Shown: piece after piece, positions 1 through 12,562 of the stretch
Position numbering within the stretch: position 1 is the first letter of the stretch
Layout of the letters: each line of letters starts with the position of its first letter
Source of the DNA: Albugo candida
Lineage: Eukaryota > Oomycota > Peronosporomycetes > Albuginales > Albuginaceae
DNA length: 64,000 bases
NCBI GenBank assembly: GCA_905220665.1
Contig: CAJNAR010000027.1
Span: 151,365 to 215,364, forward strand
Reading direction: 5' to 3'
Translations under genes and position numbers: made by a program
Notes under the pieces: model-generated
Database searches by the model: none
Told to the model about the DNA's origin: nothing
What the model saw: the letters and a program-made list of their open reading frames with translations, nothing else

Positions 1-3000
1 GAAAGATGTTGAGGACTAGGTACAAACATTTATAAGCCAATGCTTGTGCAGCAATGTTGTGCGATTGTACTGTTGACGCAGTCAATTTCTGCGTATAAAT
101 TTGGAATCGAATGCCGAATGGAGCTTTGAGAGTACCTCTAAGACTTGCTTTTGTATCGCTTCTTACAAGGTTTGCAGAAGAATGGAGGAAAAAGGTCCTG
201 CAAGATTTCATACATTAAATGTTTATGATCTGAAGAATCTAGACAAATGCCAAGTAGCTTTTTCTGATGCTTTACGCACGCCGGTGAATTGACAAGATTA
301 GGCTACCTGCTTAACATAGTACTCCTCCCGGTTTGAACATGATTACTATTCACTCTCGTCATATTGGGTCTTGGGGGAATAGAGAATCGTAATTCAAACA
401 AAATGTCAATACTCGTTCGTTTTTTATACTTGGTAGCTCCAACCATGTGTACATATAAAACGAAAAAAAGAGTTTGCTGATCTACGAGCGTAGAGCTATA
501 GCCACTATGCTGTTACTACATGTTTGCATTGCACTCATTTTTGTTTGTTAGCCTTAATAGTAAGTACCTCCCATCTGGATGCAATGCACTATTGCATCGG
601 AATCATGTGCTGTACAAAATAGGCTATTTCGCGAATCTGTCTCTGAAATAGTGATTCGTGGTGCTGATAAACCAAAACTCTCCACAAAAATGAGCTTCAT
701 AATAAATAATGACACTTTGCAGCTTTTGCTGATACTTACCTTGATCGATATCATCAGCAATGCTATATGGAGAATAATTACATCTACCACACAAGCTGCG
801 AGATTTCAATACTATACTAAGATCATGTTAGGTCAGTCGTAATTCTGGTTTCTTGTAGCGCTCAAGATTGTTTGGTATCACAAGAGAGGTACTGCTTTTG
901 AATGCTAGGATCTTGGGTAATTCCCTACGGCTATGTACATCTCACAGCATTAACTAAATCGCCGTGGTTGGTCTGAAAAAAAAGTGCAATCTAGGAGCGG
1001 TCTTGAAAGAAGCGTACAAATGGCGTTGAAAAATAGCGTCGAATACTATCGACTGACAGCAGCAACTACGATTCGATCAATACGAGACATGATGACTAGA
1101 ATGCTCATCTCATCAATCAATCATGACTCGTTTCCATCGTCAGCTAAACTTCGGACATATTCTCCTTGCAGCGTACGTGCTGATAAATTTTCTGTACTGC
1201 TGCATCTGAGCGTAAATAAGACGGGACTAAATAACGTTTTTGAGGTCTGTAGATAATTTAGCATCTTGACGCGGTTGAAACAGCAGCGAGAGGGAATATT
1301 CTTTGCAGATAGCAACTGATAAATTCTACCCAATCTGTCTCGAAACCCTGAAAGTGCTAGTGCACTTTTTTTAAGCATCTCCAGATGCATATATGCTCCT
1401 CAATCATGCGCCACCATGCCCAGTGGCCAGATGAAGTGCTTATAGAACATAAGAGCAAAGTACTCGTTTTACATTGCATTTAGTAAAACTGGTTACTTTA
1501 AGGTCGGCAAGCGATGTAATCTCGAATTTGGTATCCATAAAATGTGCTCTGGCAAAATCATGCGTTTGTCGGAAGTGTCTTTTGTTTTTATATTTATGAA
1601 GCTCAGAAATGCGTAGTGCTTCCTGAAAACGAGTCTTTCATCAGTTTGAATTGCGTCACATGGCTTCGAAATCTTGATCCCACAACGACGTTATCAACAA
1701 AGTGGTGCAGGGACCAACATACCTTGCTCAGAGATTCACAAACGCGACAACGGCTACACCTGTAAAGGCAATTATCTTCCAATATGAGAAGTGAAAGTCG
1801 CTCGCTATATGGAATAGCACTGACATCCAAGATAAAGAGAGAGTTGCAATTCTGGAAAGCACACCAGCATCACCGCCGTACATTCTCAGCTCGTGCAGAG
1901 AATCTCTGACATGCTCTACATTGTTCTCATTCTATTCAAGTGCGGAGGGACATGAAGTTTCAACGACCGATTTTAGAACGTCAGGATATGTTTTGTATGA
2001 AGACCCTCGACTCTAAAACGTGTCGTGAATCACAGACCATCGATAGACGCATGTTCAAAGCCAAAAGCGGAGCATTTAGATTTCCGCAGGGCTCCCCTCA
2101 TCATCGATATAATAGGTAGAGAAACCAGAATTGGGAATTCGTGTCGTTGTATCTCCTCGCGGGATAGTACGAACATCAGTGAGCATGTGACAGCTTCTAC
2201 CGAACGTTCGGTGTATTCGTACACCGATACAACGCAAAACAAGAAGAAATTTCTGAGATTGGATGATTCACCTAGAATGATAAGGACGATACGAAATACC
2301 GGTTGCGCGCACTGCTCACCATTTATATCGGGCTCTTCGAGCTTGTGAAACCAACTCAACAAATTCGCTCGCGTTGCAGTGTATAACTCGGACTATTCTT
2401 AAGTGCAGTGAGCGTAAAACCTTAAATCCTTGGTTGAATCAGATGTAATGCAGGGTACAGCTGTGAAACTGGAATTACAAAATATTCCGTGGCTGGCTGC
2501 TTGACCAGTTTCGACTACTGAAAGAGAAATTGGGAGCGCATAGTTTTCGTAACAACTTCGCATACGTTGGACATGAGCTCAGAGATTGCTGAGAATTACC
2601 TTCAGTAATTCCATTTGATACAAGCTTGTACAATACTTCATACATGATTGATGTTCCTCGCCGAAAGCTCTTCGTACAAGTGATAGACAGCATGCTGACC
2701 AGTGCATAGTGGTGACTGGTTTTTTCATTAGATCCAAGTACTATTTTCTTCGCATGTCACATTGAGTGCTACAAAGTCCGAGCATGTGAGATTCGTTTCT
2801 TGCCAATTTGACGACTCCAAATCATGACAATCTAAACTCTGTACGAAATGATCGAATTCGTTCCTACTGTTAAATGGCAGTCGTACAGGTGGCATCATTC
2901 AAGTTTCGCTTTTGACAGCGAAAAGTCTGGTAAATACAGTGCTGCATAGCTTGCAAACTACGCAATTTCCAGAAAGAGATACGATTATAATGGAAAGCCT

Positions 3001-5641
3001 TTTCTCATCGCATGTACTGGTATACTTCCGTCGCGTCCTTTGTATCGTTGTTGTCTCACTTGACGACCGTAAACTTTGGAGCTTTGACGTCTGGGATTCG
3101 CTTAATTGGGCGACTGACAGAATTTATCTTCAGTTTAACCCTGAGTCAAGTCGAAAGCAACCTTGATGCGCTCCGCTTCATAGAAGCACATAATGTCGAG
3201 CATGGGCTGCAAATATTTGCGCTCAGAAATGTCCTCGAAGAAGCATTCTAACTTAGCAGCTTTCGAATCCATCCTGAGAGATCAGAGAAGTGAGTCGCGA
3301 CAGTTTTCAAGTTTCGATGCCTCAGAAACATGTAAGACATCCGGGGGCTATCCACCAGGTACCCGTTTCCATCGAGGTAGGTATATCATCTAGAAAGTCA
3401 AACTGTTCACATGAATGCTGTCTGGTGTTCAATCTTCCCTAACTTTGATGTCACCACTTTCGCTATCGCATTTACTAGTTGGAAAGTGACCTGTGAATGA
3501 AATTTATAGATAATATAGTATTTTCTTTATGGCTCACACGATCGCTGTCCAAATAAGCATACTTTTACTTTTATCAACTTTGGGCAAGCCTTCTGAGCAA
3601 ATGATCAAGTTGGTCTTAGAAAACGGGACTTCATTACATAAATTGAAGTTTTATCTCAGTCTGTACCCTTGCTGGTGTACCATATATGCATTCGGTAATC
3701 ACTGGCAACTTCGAATCGTCGAATTTCCGTCCAGAATATTCTTTTTTTCAAGCGACTAATCAAAATGGTTCGAAGATACTCTTGTGGCTCCACAGAAAAA
3801 CGATGTTGTTGATTTTCGTTTTCTAGTGCCAAATGCATCAATGTCTGCCAGCTTTTATACACAGATTGCGCCTGCGTGCTCCAGCAAGCACTTTTGATAT
3901 TTTCAAATACTGACATTTGGACACACTCATGTGACTTCTGAAGGCGGTACGATCGGATTGATTGCTTTTCAGTGGTTCGTGCGTCCCAAAATTGCCGGAC
4001 TTTCCTTTCTTTCTTTCCCTCGCAGCTCTAATTGGTTGCATGTTGGTTGCATGTCGACAGATGAACCCTAAGCTATAGCCAGGAGGTCGCCAGATGTGTC
4101 GATTCGTTTTTTTTTGCGAATGGAGTACTTGGGCGCTTTGCTGTTCCGATTGTGCGCCACAATGATTCGGAAATGAATCCAAAATGCGTTGTAACCCATA
4201 AGCGCTGCTTTAAAGTTGTGAAAGCAAAAAAGATGCGAGCTCGAAGAAGAAGAGTTCGAGCACCGCCACTCCTTGTCTTTGAAATAATTTCGGACCTGAT
4301 ACCTCGACAGTTGTGGCTTTTATCCTTGTTGCGAATCCAGCCTTCTGACTGATCTGCTCGGTCTTCTTCCACGAGTTAGGGACCCTGTGAATCGATACTA
4401 CGCGTGTAGTCGGCTTGGACTTGCGTGTAGCTATCCACCCACTCATTAAACTGCCATGGGGAAAGAGAGTAGTGATATTGTCTGGATTATCATCGAAAAC
4501 ATTTGTCACGGAGTTGGAGCTGAACAGGTTACAGCGTTGCGGTCACGAGAATCCGTGTCGATATTGTGAGGATCCAGCGCTTTAGTAGTCTCCAAATCAT
4601 GCTTGTCTGATTCTGATAAATATACTGGAATTGATGTCGTATACTCTCCATTTTACATTGGTTGAGAGCCGCGGTCACTGAGGCTTTTAGCTTCCTCCGG
4701 TTTACCCAATTGAATGAGAACGTCCGCTCGTGATATAGCATATCGATACGATCGCCTTTTTCCAAAGCTTTTCCGTCGATGAGGGTCTTACTTTGATCGA
4801 TTTCGATGTACCGATCCAATTCCACAATGCGAGTTCGAGTTGATGATACTCAAGGTACAATTGAGCTCGAATCTGTGCGAATTGAGCCTGATACAACAGC
4901 CACTGGTCGACGCTCTCCGCCAACGACAGCTCGCACGGCGCCAGTGTCGTTTTGTTCATTTCTGTAGAAAACCGGTCTGGTCATATAAATCATTCGGGCA
5001 GTATCCCAATCGTTGGAAGAGGATATCGGGAGCCTAACGTGCTGTTTTCTTAAGTGATCAACAGCTCTACTTTCTCGTAAGCCTTGAACGATGCATGATA
5101 GTCCTTCAAAACATCATACGCTTGAACTCTATCCACCAGAAATCAGCCATTAAGGGGTGTTTCCACGATCAATTCTAGCTTTAGATCCATGAGCTCTTAA
5201 GCCTCTTTCAGGAACGACTTTGATACTCACTCTTTTCGGAATACTTTTCAATTGTTTTAGTATTTCTGCATTCACAAAGAGGCAACGAATTACTGCTACG
5301 GGTTGTGGTCTTAGCTTTGGGTGCAGGTACATTTAAGGGGGACTACATTCTTTATCGACTTTTGTGAACATATCAATGTTTAAGACGAAATATTACGAAA
5401 AGAGGACGTTGCTATGGGATTGAAAGAGGATAAACAGTAGTGGTGGGATGGAGGTGAAGCAAGATATTCAACATAATCCATGATTAAGCTTATGGCGATC
5501 TTGCAATTCGGACGAAAAGCTGTGTGCTTCTTTAGGTATCGAAAGCGTCCAATTTGTCGATGCATCCGATATGAACCGGTTTGGTATCGGTTATTATACC
5601 TTCGTGACACACGCGTCGATGTTAGACCCAATATTGGACTT
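1..5641. other. gene-poor stretch, no supported gene
   Basis: I see no gene I can support here. The longest open frames are about 80-114 codons on either strand and overlap one another. They show no recognisable domain and no chain of splice sites. Weakly coding-like minus-strand segments between about 3.6 and 5.0 kb could be remnants of a decayed gene, but I could not assign a family. Confidence 0.5.
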
Positions 5642-5904
5642 CAATGAGGATTGTCAAGGATTTCATTACACTGTTTATCTGGTTTTTTAACTACCTTCCT
5701 TATCCTATCATGAGTCCCTGACCGTGTGAATATCACTTAAGTCTGACTTCAAACCTAGGGAGGCAGATATTTTCCAAGCTTATTGCTTGGGTGGGCTCAA
5801 ACCGCTGCCCACACTGCCGGGAATCGAACTAACGACCTCCGGCAGGGGGTCCGTGCGCTCAAGTGCTTAACCGACTGAGCTGGGTACGGACCCCCAATGA
5901 GGAT
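5642..5904 (-). mobile_element. tRNA-derived SINE, copy 1, with 10-bp target-site duplication
   Basis: Read on the minus strand, the element starts near 5894 with a tRNA-like head. It has an A-box-like AGCTCAGTCGG and, about 45 bases later, a B-box-like CGTTCGATTCC equivalent (here GTTCGATTCCC with one change). These are internal RNA polymerase III promoter elements. A tRNA-unrelated body of about 150 bp follows and ends near 5652. The element is flanked by the direct repeat CAATGAGGAT at 5642-5651 and 5895-5904, the footprint expected from target-primed retrotransposition. A second, strongly similar copy lies at about 30206-30449 on the plus strand. The 3' end has essentially no poly(A) tail. 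The element is non-autonomous and would need a LINE partner, which is not in this window. Confidence 0.85.
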
Positions 5905-8900
5905 AAGGAAGATAAGCGAGCGCGCTGAAGTTCTCGGGTACTTTACAAAATCTATCTACCCACCCGGTCCTACAGCGGTTTGTTGCTCTATCTACGTTGC
6001 GTTGAACAGATTCGAGGGTGAATCACATTCAAAGTGCCAACGTCACCTCTAAACCCAATTAAGCAACCTCCAAGAACAACATTCTCATCTACCATTTCAC
6101 GTCATAGCATTACTAGGATCGATTTAAGCTGTCAAGGCTAGTCAAAGTTATCATCAATATCGAGTTGCGAAGATATAAGCACGAGCTTGGAAGCCCACGG
6201 GGTGGTGTACATAGTCTAATTCTGGCGAAAGCACCAGGACGTTCTATAGCTTAGCCATTCCCGATATAATGTAGGTAGCGAGTCTTACGCTCGATTGCTA
6301 CCTATAAGTCTGATACCGTCAAGATACACATCGCGATTATTTTGACCGAAACACCTCGAGCTATCAAAGACGCAAGAAGCGACGACGGCGATATTGTAGA
6401 TACATCTATTTCGTTTCAAATACATAGTTCTTACTTGCCACTTCGCTGTTTACCTCTGTTGTAGAACGCAGCTAACATTGATCGCGAATTTCGCTGTAAT
6501 AATTCTGAATGTACCAACGCATATGGCTCCACGGGCTCCTTAACTCAATCAACGGCTGAAGCATGTACAGCCAAACGCGAATCTCTTAAAATTCAGGTGA
6601 GATATATTTGACCTCTTCTCTTGCCTAAAAGGCGTTGACGGCTGCCTACAGACAGATTCTGCAATCTATGCAAATCTGCCAAAGAGCTCATTAGTTTCGA
6701 CAGCATTATCTTTCACTCACCACAGCCATCGTAACGTGAACATTTGTCCGACAACCAAAGATGGTACGATTAGATATTGCTATGGCCCTTACATGAAGTA
6801 AAAAAAGACAATGTCTAGACATGCTACAATCCCTAGTCGGATCAGAGCAGTCACATCCAGATTGCAAATTCACAAAAACTGACCAGCATGGCATACCTTC
6901 AAAGCCAAATATGCGATCGAGATCCAATTAGTTACCCTTTTGAGTATCGAATGGATGTATCTAAATGCACCTGAGTGCTTATTAAAGGGTAGTAGAATAT
7001 CAGGGTCAGTAGAAGGTAATGCAGCACAACCTGGATGAAGATCTCCCGTTAGGATAAAAGCTCAATCTCGCTCCCAATATTTTGTGGATCAGAGATATGC
7101 AAATTCTCCATCCATGGACGCTGTATCTCAATCGAATATATTCAAGTCAAGTGGATGCTTAGAGGATAGTTCTCATAAAACCTCGTCAGGTCTAAACCAG
7201 GTAGCCATGAGTCTCTTTCATCACGATTGATTATCATGCATCATCTCGAATTCAAATAACAAAAGGAGCCCGTGCGATTGCTGGTACTCGCTTGTGCTAT
7301 TATTTTTATCGCTTTATAGTAATTTCTCTCATTATAGCAGTGGATATATCCAAAGAAGCAAACTCTGATGATCCCGAGATCATGATCGACGTCAGCGTCT
7401 TTGAGAATGTACCACTTTTAGCACTTGATCCGAGAAACCTCAGCAATAAGCTCAATGAGGTGGACTCACAATTGAGTTCCTACAGGATCGGAGCTGGAGA
7501 ATATGACAGCGACAGCAGAATCAACCCTTTATTTTTGATCTGTGCGCAATTTGACTCAGTTTCTTATTTACAGCAGCAATGCTTTTGAATGGGAAGCATT
7601 CATCCGTCCCTCCTGGATAGTACCTCCATCTTCACCTGTTCGTGTGCTGTAATTGATATCTGATATCCACACAGAACTTTGAGGACACGAAGGACAAGTT
7701 ATTTACTGGAAAAACATTCTCGCTTACTCGAACAATATTATATTCCCAACGATATCACTCTATCGTTTCTTCGAGTAATTATAGTGGATATCCTGCTCAG
7801 CCTAGTCTACTTGAATGAGCCGATTATACCACACGAGACACTATCACGTCCTCCGCATATGAGATGAATGTCCAACCTTGATCTTTAGGAATCTTGTGCC
7901 ACGACTGATCGACGACTTACTTGTTCCACTCCAGTCTTTGACACCTAGAAGTCAGCCTGATGCATCTCTTCTCATTGATAATACACTGCAGGAATTATGA
8001 AATAGAAAAGGTTTGTATGATAGAAATGAGTGAAGAAGCGATGAGCAGGACAGGCAATATCTATTTGTCATTAGTATACCAGCATAAAATACATGTGATA
8101 ATTCGACTATATTCACGCAACTCCAATCGCGATCGGCTTACGAGAGGATTGTAGCCTGCGGCCGCTGATTTCCCCAGAGGTATATGATACACATTGTCTA
8201 GACGATTGAAGCATGTGATATCCGGTTCACATGGTGTCCTGGTAGTTATAGCGAAGATCGGTGCTGTTATCTATGGCGCTTTCTTGTGAAAAAGAATTGT
8301 AATTATATGAAATAGTGAACAGACCATGCGCATGCGCCTCTTGTCATCATAAAACGGACAATGAGAAGCAACCGTATCGTGTCTTTTTATCTGTGATCCA
8401 ATAATGACGAATATGCGCAGCCTCATATTCAGATTCAGAGCATGGAGTGTCATGTCCGATAGAGTTCTACAAAGATCCATAGTAGTATTCATGACGTATT
8501 GTATCAATCAAGCTTCACGTGCTTTTTTTATAATCACTCTCTTGAGATGGTCGTCGGAGTGTGCTCCCAGTTTTTTTTTCTCGCTTGAACTTCCAAAATA
8601 CGACCAGTGCTTGTGTTGCAAAGCTTGTACCCGGTCTATTTTCGTTATGATCCTTTTGTGGCAAAAATGCAGCGAGGACATCAGTCCCAAGCAGGACGGC
8701 CGTGTTAAATACAAATACTCGCTCCACAGTGGCTCTGATATTATGAATGAGACTTATTACAATAAAGCATGCACGCCGACCACATCCTTGTTTTCTCAAG
8801 CTGGTATTTATTGTCTATTCGGCGGCCATAAGTAGTAAAGATCTGCAAATAATCTAATGGCGATTAAAATTTGTTTCGCTTTCTAATCGGCGCTTCTAAT

Positions 8901-10309
8901 TGAGAATGTATATTTATGTACGAAAGTCACATAAGCAAATGGCAAAACCTTTTCCAAATTCACTAAAGGAGCGAATAGTTACTTCAATATCTATTGCTGA
9001 CAGTGACTCTAGCAACACATAGGATGTTTTTCGTCGCAGTTGAGTGTCCCATCTAAGCATTGAATGCCATCAATGCACAATTCCACCAGCGGTATCGGAT
9101 ACTATTGGGGCGCTCGATGAGATCTTTTTAAGAAGTGTGTAGAGCGCTTATGATGCGGTAGAATGGCAGAAGGCGTTTGATTTGATCCTGCAAAAATTGA
9201 AGTAAGCACTGCATCTACTTTCATGAGCTATGCTGAATTTAGATACTTTAGAAAGCTTGGCTCCATTGATAAAATCAAATGTCTTTTCTCGTGGGGGCTA
9301 GACTCTTTATCAAGGAATGAATTTAAGCACTGTAAATGCTCACGCAGACTCTATCCCACTTGCATTAATTCTATACGATGCATCGCATTCGCATCCATCT
9401 CTCTTCATGAATATGAAACCATCATAAATCACCGAATAAATCACTGTATTGACCTCAGACGAAGTAAAATGTGTTATCGCTTCGTGTTCTATGACATGAA
9501 ATTTATAGCAAAGAGTACAATTAGAGACGATTTGCAAGAACTACATTTCGCGACCTTCTTCGAGTTTCTCGTGTTGACAAGAAGTCATCACATCTTGACC
9601 TATCGCAGCCCAATGAAGCGATGAGGAGCAATCAATAAATGCTGGCATATCTCAAATCGACTATTTACGTCCCTGATTATGTTCAGATTTGTCTAGTATC
9701 GACAGAAACAGCAGTCCTACTTCATATGTGGCCACACGGTACGATTTTCTGGAGTTTCATCTGGTCAATCAAGAATCCCGTCTCAAGGAACGATTGTTGT
9801 CTTATGCCTATTTGTTTATGATTATAAATCACATTGATCGCATTGTTCGATAGCAAGACCACTAGTTCGAGCATAACCGACACCAACCATCATATAAAGT
9901 GCTTACGTTTGGTCAGGAACAAAAACAATCTCGAGCGCACAGAATATTGTAGAGTGATCGCCGCAAATTTCGTATTCTTTTCTTTTTGCTGTCTTGGTCA
10001 TCGAAAAAAGGCAATACTTTTGAATTGATCTCTTTCGTATGCTCACCAATGTCTGTAATTTCGAGTAAATTTATTGCTCAACATGGCGATATTTGTCTTC
10101 GCATCAAGCTATCTCTTCCAAACAATGTGTACTCTTCAATCGACCTTCCATGTAGCAAAAAGTGTGTCAAACTCGAAAACGAGACAGTACTAGCATAGGA
10201 TGAAATTCATTCTTGAAAGATATTCGATGTGAGGCAGCACATTCTGCATCATAGCTCTCACCATACCACAGGATAGAAATCATCCACACTAATGAACCTC
10301 ATGACCGGA
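5905..10309. other. gene-poor stretch with weak coding-like remnants
   Basis: No gene is supported. One plus-strand frame from 6117 to 6611 has fewer stops than expected. It includes a 44-codon block at 6465-6596 bounded by TAG and GTGAGA, followed 55 bp later by a CTACAG acceptor and a further open block ending at 6801. This resembles the intron sizes of real genes here but has no recognisable homology. Open frames of about 130-140 codons at 8404-8835 and 9223-9624 also lack any family signature. Confidence 0.35.
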
Positions 10310-11592
10310 GCGTCAACCTTCCAGGTGGCAACGTCATCCTCCAAGTTAATAGCGAGATGTTTGCCAACTTGATGCATACTTTTGTCTTCTCAATCATTGG
10401 TACTAACAAAGTGAGATCGTTTCATGCCAAATGACCGCATGAGCTGTTTCGAGCTCAGCTTTAGTACCTTGCATTTGAAAAAGAAGCTGGAATGCCTCTA
10501 AAACGTTTTTGTCGTCACACTTACATATTTGGATCGCTTGGAATCTCTCAAATATCAGGCTCTGGGCCAACATCTCCATAATCGAAAAATACATCAGATA
10601 CACTATGCGTGAGCTAAACTTGACCGGCAGGATCCTGACTGATATACTTCTTCGTGTCGTGTAATATTATCATTGTTCTGCCTGTAAGCGTGGATGAATG
10701 CCACCCGGTATCTATCCCCTCTCCCCTGCTTCCACGCCATATTACTCAACACTGTGTCGCTAATAAACGGATGAAACGTTTCAGTCGCGTTGCTACCACC
10801 ACGAAAACACGCGTATATAGCATCCGGGAGAGTCCAATCTCATCGAATAGCTAGACATGATCTGAGTAAACAGTGCGCTCCGGATTGAGACAAAGCATTC
10901 GTAACTGAGCCTTCCCTTCACGTCTAATGAATGCCTGGAAATCTCGTACAATAGTTGGGAAAGGATGAGGTCCATTAGCCGATCCAACGATGTAATGTGT
11001 TGTCTGCCACTAGCTACCCAGTCTCGGATAGCCTCATTGACTGCATCCTTGCGTGTTGGTAATCCTGAGCGAATAGGAACGACTTTGGCACCGATCATCC
11101 TCATATGAAGCACATAAAGTGATTGCGGCTTTGTACTCACAGTTACAGTCTGTAAAGACGAGAAGAAACGCAGAAGAATCGACATGAGTGTCACGGTATC
11201 CCATATAGTTGGTACAATCCCGGCCCAAGAGAGCACAAGCGGTTGTAGCAATAGTACGATACGTACCAAGTCTCTATGCGAAAACGGCTTGACCGATAGC
11301 ATTATTTTTTATGCGCTCCAGTGTGCGCTAAATCCTCTCGTTTCAGCCATATTTGCGATGCTTTGTGAGCCTTCTAGCCAAGTATAAAGGCGTGAGACGA
11401 CCGACGTAGTCTTTTCAAAGCTTTTGGATTGTTTTTCGGAAGCTGGCATCTCGGCTGGCTCGATTATATTCTTCTGCGAGTTTGTGATGTGCTTGGACTA
11501 AGATTCCTGCAATAAAACATCCGCGAAATGGACCAAAGTAAGCATTTAGTTCCGAGACGGAAAAATACATAGGAGGAGCATTGCTCACGCGA
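10310..11592 (-). pseudogene. trpB: decayed tryptophan synthase beta chain (TrpB domain)
   Basis: Across three frames the minus strand spells nearly the whole TrpB fold in order. It has an N-terminal SELNAYFGPF block, the KLAEEYNRASRDASF helix, DYVGR.TPLY, WLKREDLAHTGAHK (containing the pyridoxal-phosphate lysine), GAKVVPI and the [15 protein letters not shown] block. It continues with [23 protein letters not shown] (the phosphate-binding GGGSNA, here altered), IDTGWHSSTLT, QDPAGQV, THSVS, and a C-terminal VLEAFQLL...ELETAHAV. Frames change several times, stops interrupt (for example after the KTIQKL helix), and the segment around AETGAGQHG is missing. A functional enzyme would condense indole with serine to make tryptophan; this copy cannot encode it. 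The upstream alpha (TrpA) part is not visible. The reading begins about 110 bp downstream of the secreted-protein gene at 11703-12554. The family call is firm; whether another intact copy exists elsewhere is unknown. Confidence 0.9.
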
Positions 11593-11702
11593 AGGCATCG
11601 CTCAGAGTGGATCGTTGTCTGATTGCTTTAAATCTGTTTCAAATAGGGTCATATTGTATTAAACAACTGCTCATCTTCACATTGAAGACTCAGAAGTAAA
11701 CC

Positions 11703-12554
11703 TTACGAGGAGAACGTGTCCTGGGGTGCATTTGTAGTAACTAAAGTAATCGTTCTGGTTTCTTCGGTAAGACGGGGGATACTGCTAGGCTTGTTTGCCC
11801 AGCATGACCAGAAAAGACAATTTTTCTTGGGTTTCTCCAGTGGAGGATCAGGTTTGGTAAAAGGGCGGGTATGCAAAAATCTTACTTCATAATGATCTGA
11901 CCTAGGACTTGTTTTCTTTCTGAAAATGATACGCATGTCAGGATCTAAATCCGGCCCAACGTAGAGGATCCACCCAGTATTACGACTTATCTGGGATGAT
12001 AATTTCGATATCAAAGTTCCAGAATCACGGAGTTTAATTCTCACCTCGTCATTAATTCCATGACCAGGACATGTCGTACCGTAAGGTATAGGAATGCTTG
12101 TATGGTCATGCAATTGTACAGAAATCGAATTAACATCGTAGTTAATAAGACCGATGAGCAATTCTCCAACTTGAAGTCGCCACTCTGATGGATTCGAGAG
12201 CTTTGTTCGGATAACAGCACGAGATTTATCTTTGAAGTCAGTTGAAAGATAAAGGTGCTCTCCATAAAAGTGGTAATCAAATTGAGAACAGTATTGGCCT
12301 TCTCCTGTGGGTTCCAGGTTGAATATGGAAATACCATGGTCGCTAGCACCCAAAACTAATGTATGATTACAAAAGTACTTCTTGAAGACATTTCTGCCAA
12401 GTGAAAATTTGTACTCATGCTTGTACATTCCATCGACAGAATTACTACGCTTACATTCAGTCGGCTTTTTAATAAAACACCTACCGCTGACGTTCCTTCG
12501 ATGACTGAACACTTGAAGCAGCACCAAATACAAAAGATGTCGGAGTGTACACAT
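11703..12554 (-). CDS. predicted secreted protein, candidate effector
   Basis: A single uninterrupted 283-codon frame starts at an ATG at 12554, with no introns needed. The N-terminus (residues 1-24) has a hydrophobic core LLYLVLLQVF, consistent with a signal peptide cleaved before about residue 25. The mature protein is mixed alpha/beta in composition, has a handful of cysteines, and ends in a basic, proline-rich, then threonine-rich tail. I see no RXLR, CHXC or LFLAK-type motif near the cleavage site, so assignment to a named effector class is not justified. It could equally be a secreted enzyme fragment or wall protein. The gene lies alone in a gene-poor, transposon-rich stretch, a setting typical of filamentous-pathogen effectors. 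No family was recognised. Confidence 0.6.
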   Translation of the reverse strand: MCTLRHLLYLVLLQVFSHRRNVSGRCFIKKPTECKRSNSVDGMYKHEYKFSLGRNVFKKYFCNHTLVLGASDHGISIFNLEPTGEGQYCSQFDYHFYGEHLYLSTDFKDKSRAVIRTKLSNPSEWRLQVGELLIGLINYDVNSISVQLHDHTSIPIPYGTTCPGHGINDEVRIKLRDSGTLISKLSSQISRNTGWILYVGPDLDPDMRIIFRKKTSPRSDHYEVRFLHTRPFTKPDPPLEKPKKNCLFWSCWANKPSSIPRLTEETRTITLVTTNAPQDTFSS

Positions 12555-12562
12555 TCCGGTTT

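Noticed and set aside
3656..3916. Minus-strand segment with FSVEPQEYLRTI, reminiscent of Golgi-complex COG7
   Set aside because: Similarity is limited to a few residues and flanking blocks do not fit the family.
8404..8835. 143-codon plus-strand open frame
   Set aside because: Composition is irregular, the opposite strand is equally open, and no domain or signal peptide is visible.
9223..9624. 133-codon plus-strand open frame
   Set aside because: No recognisable domain, no spliced continuation, and no support beyond length.
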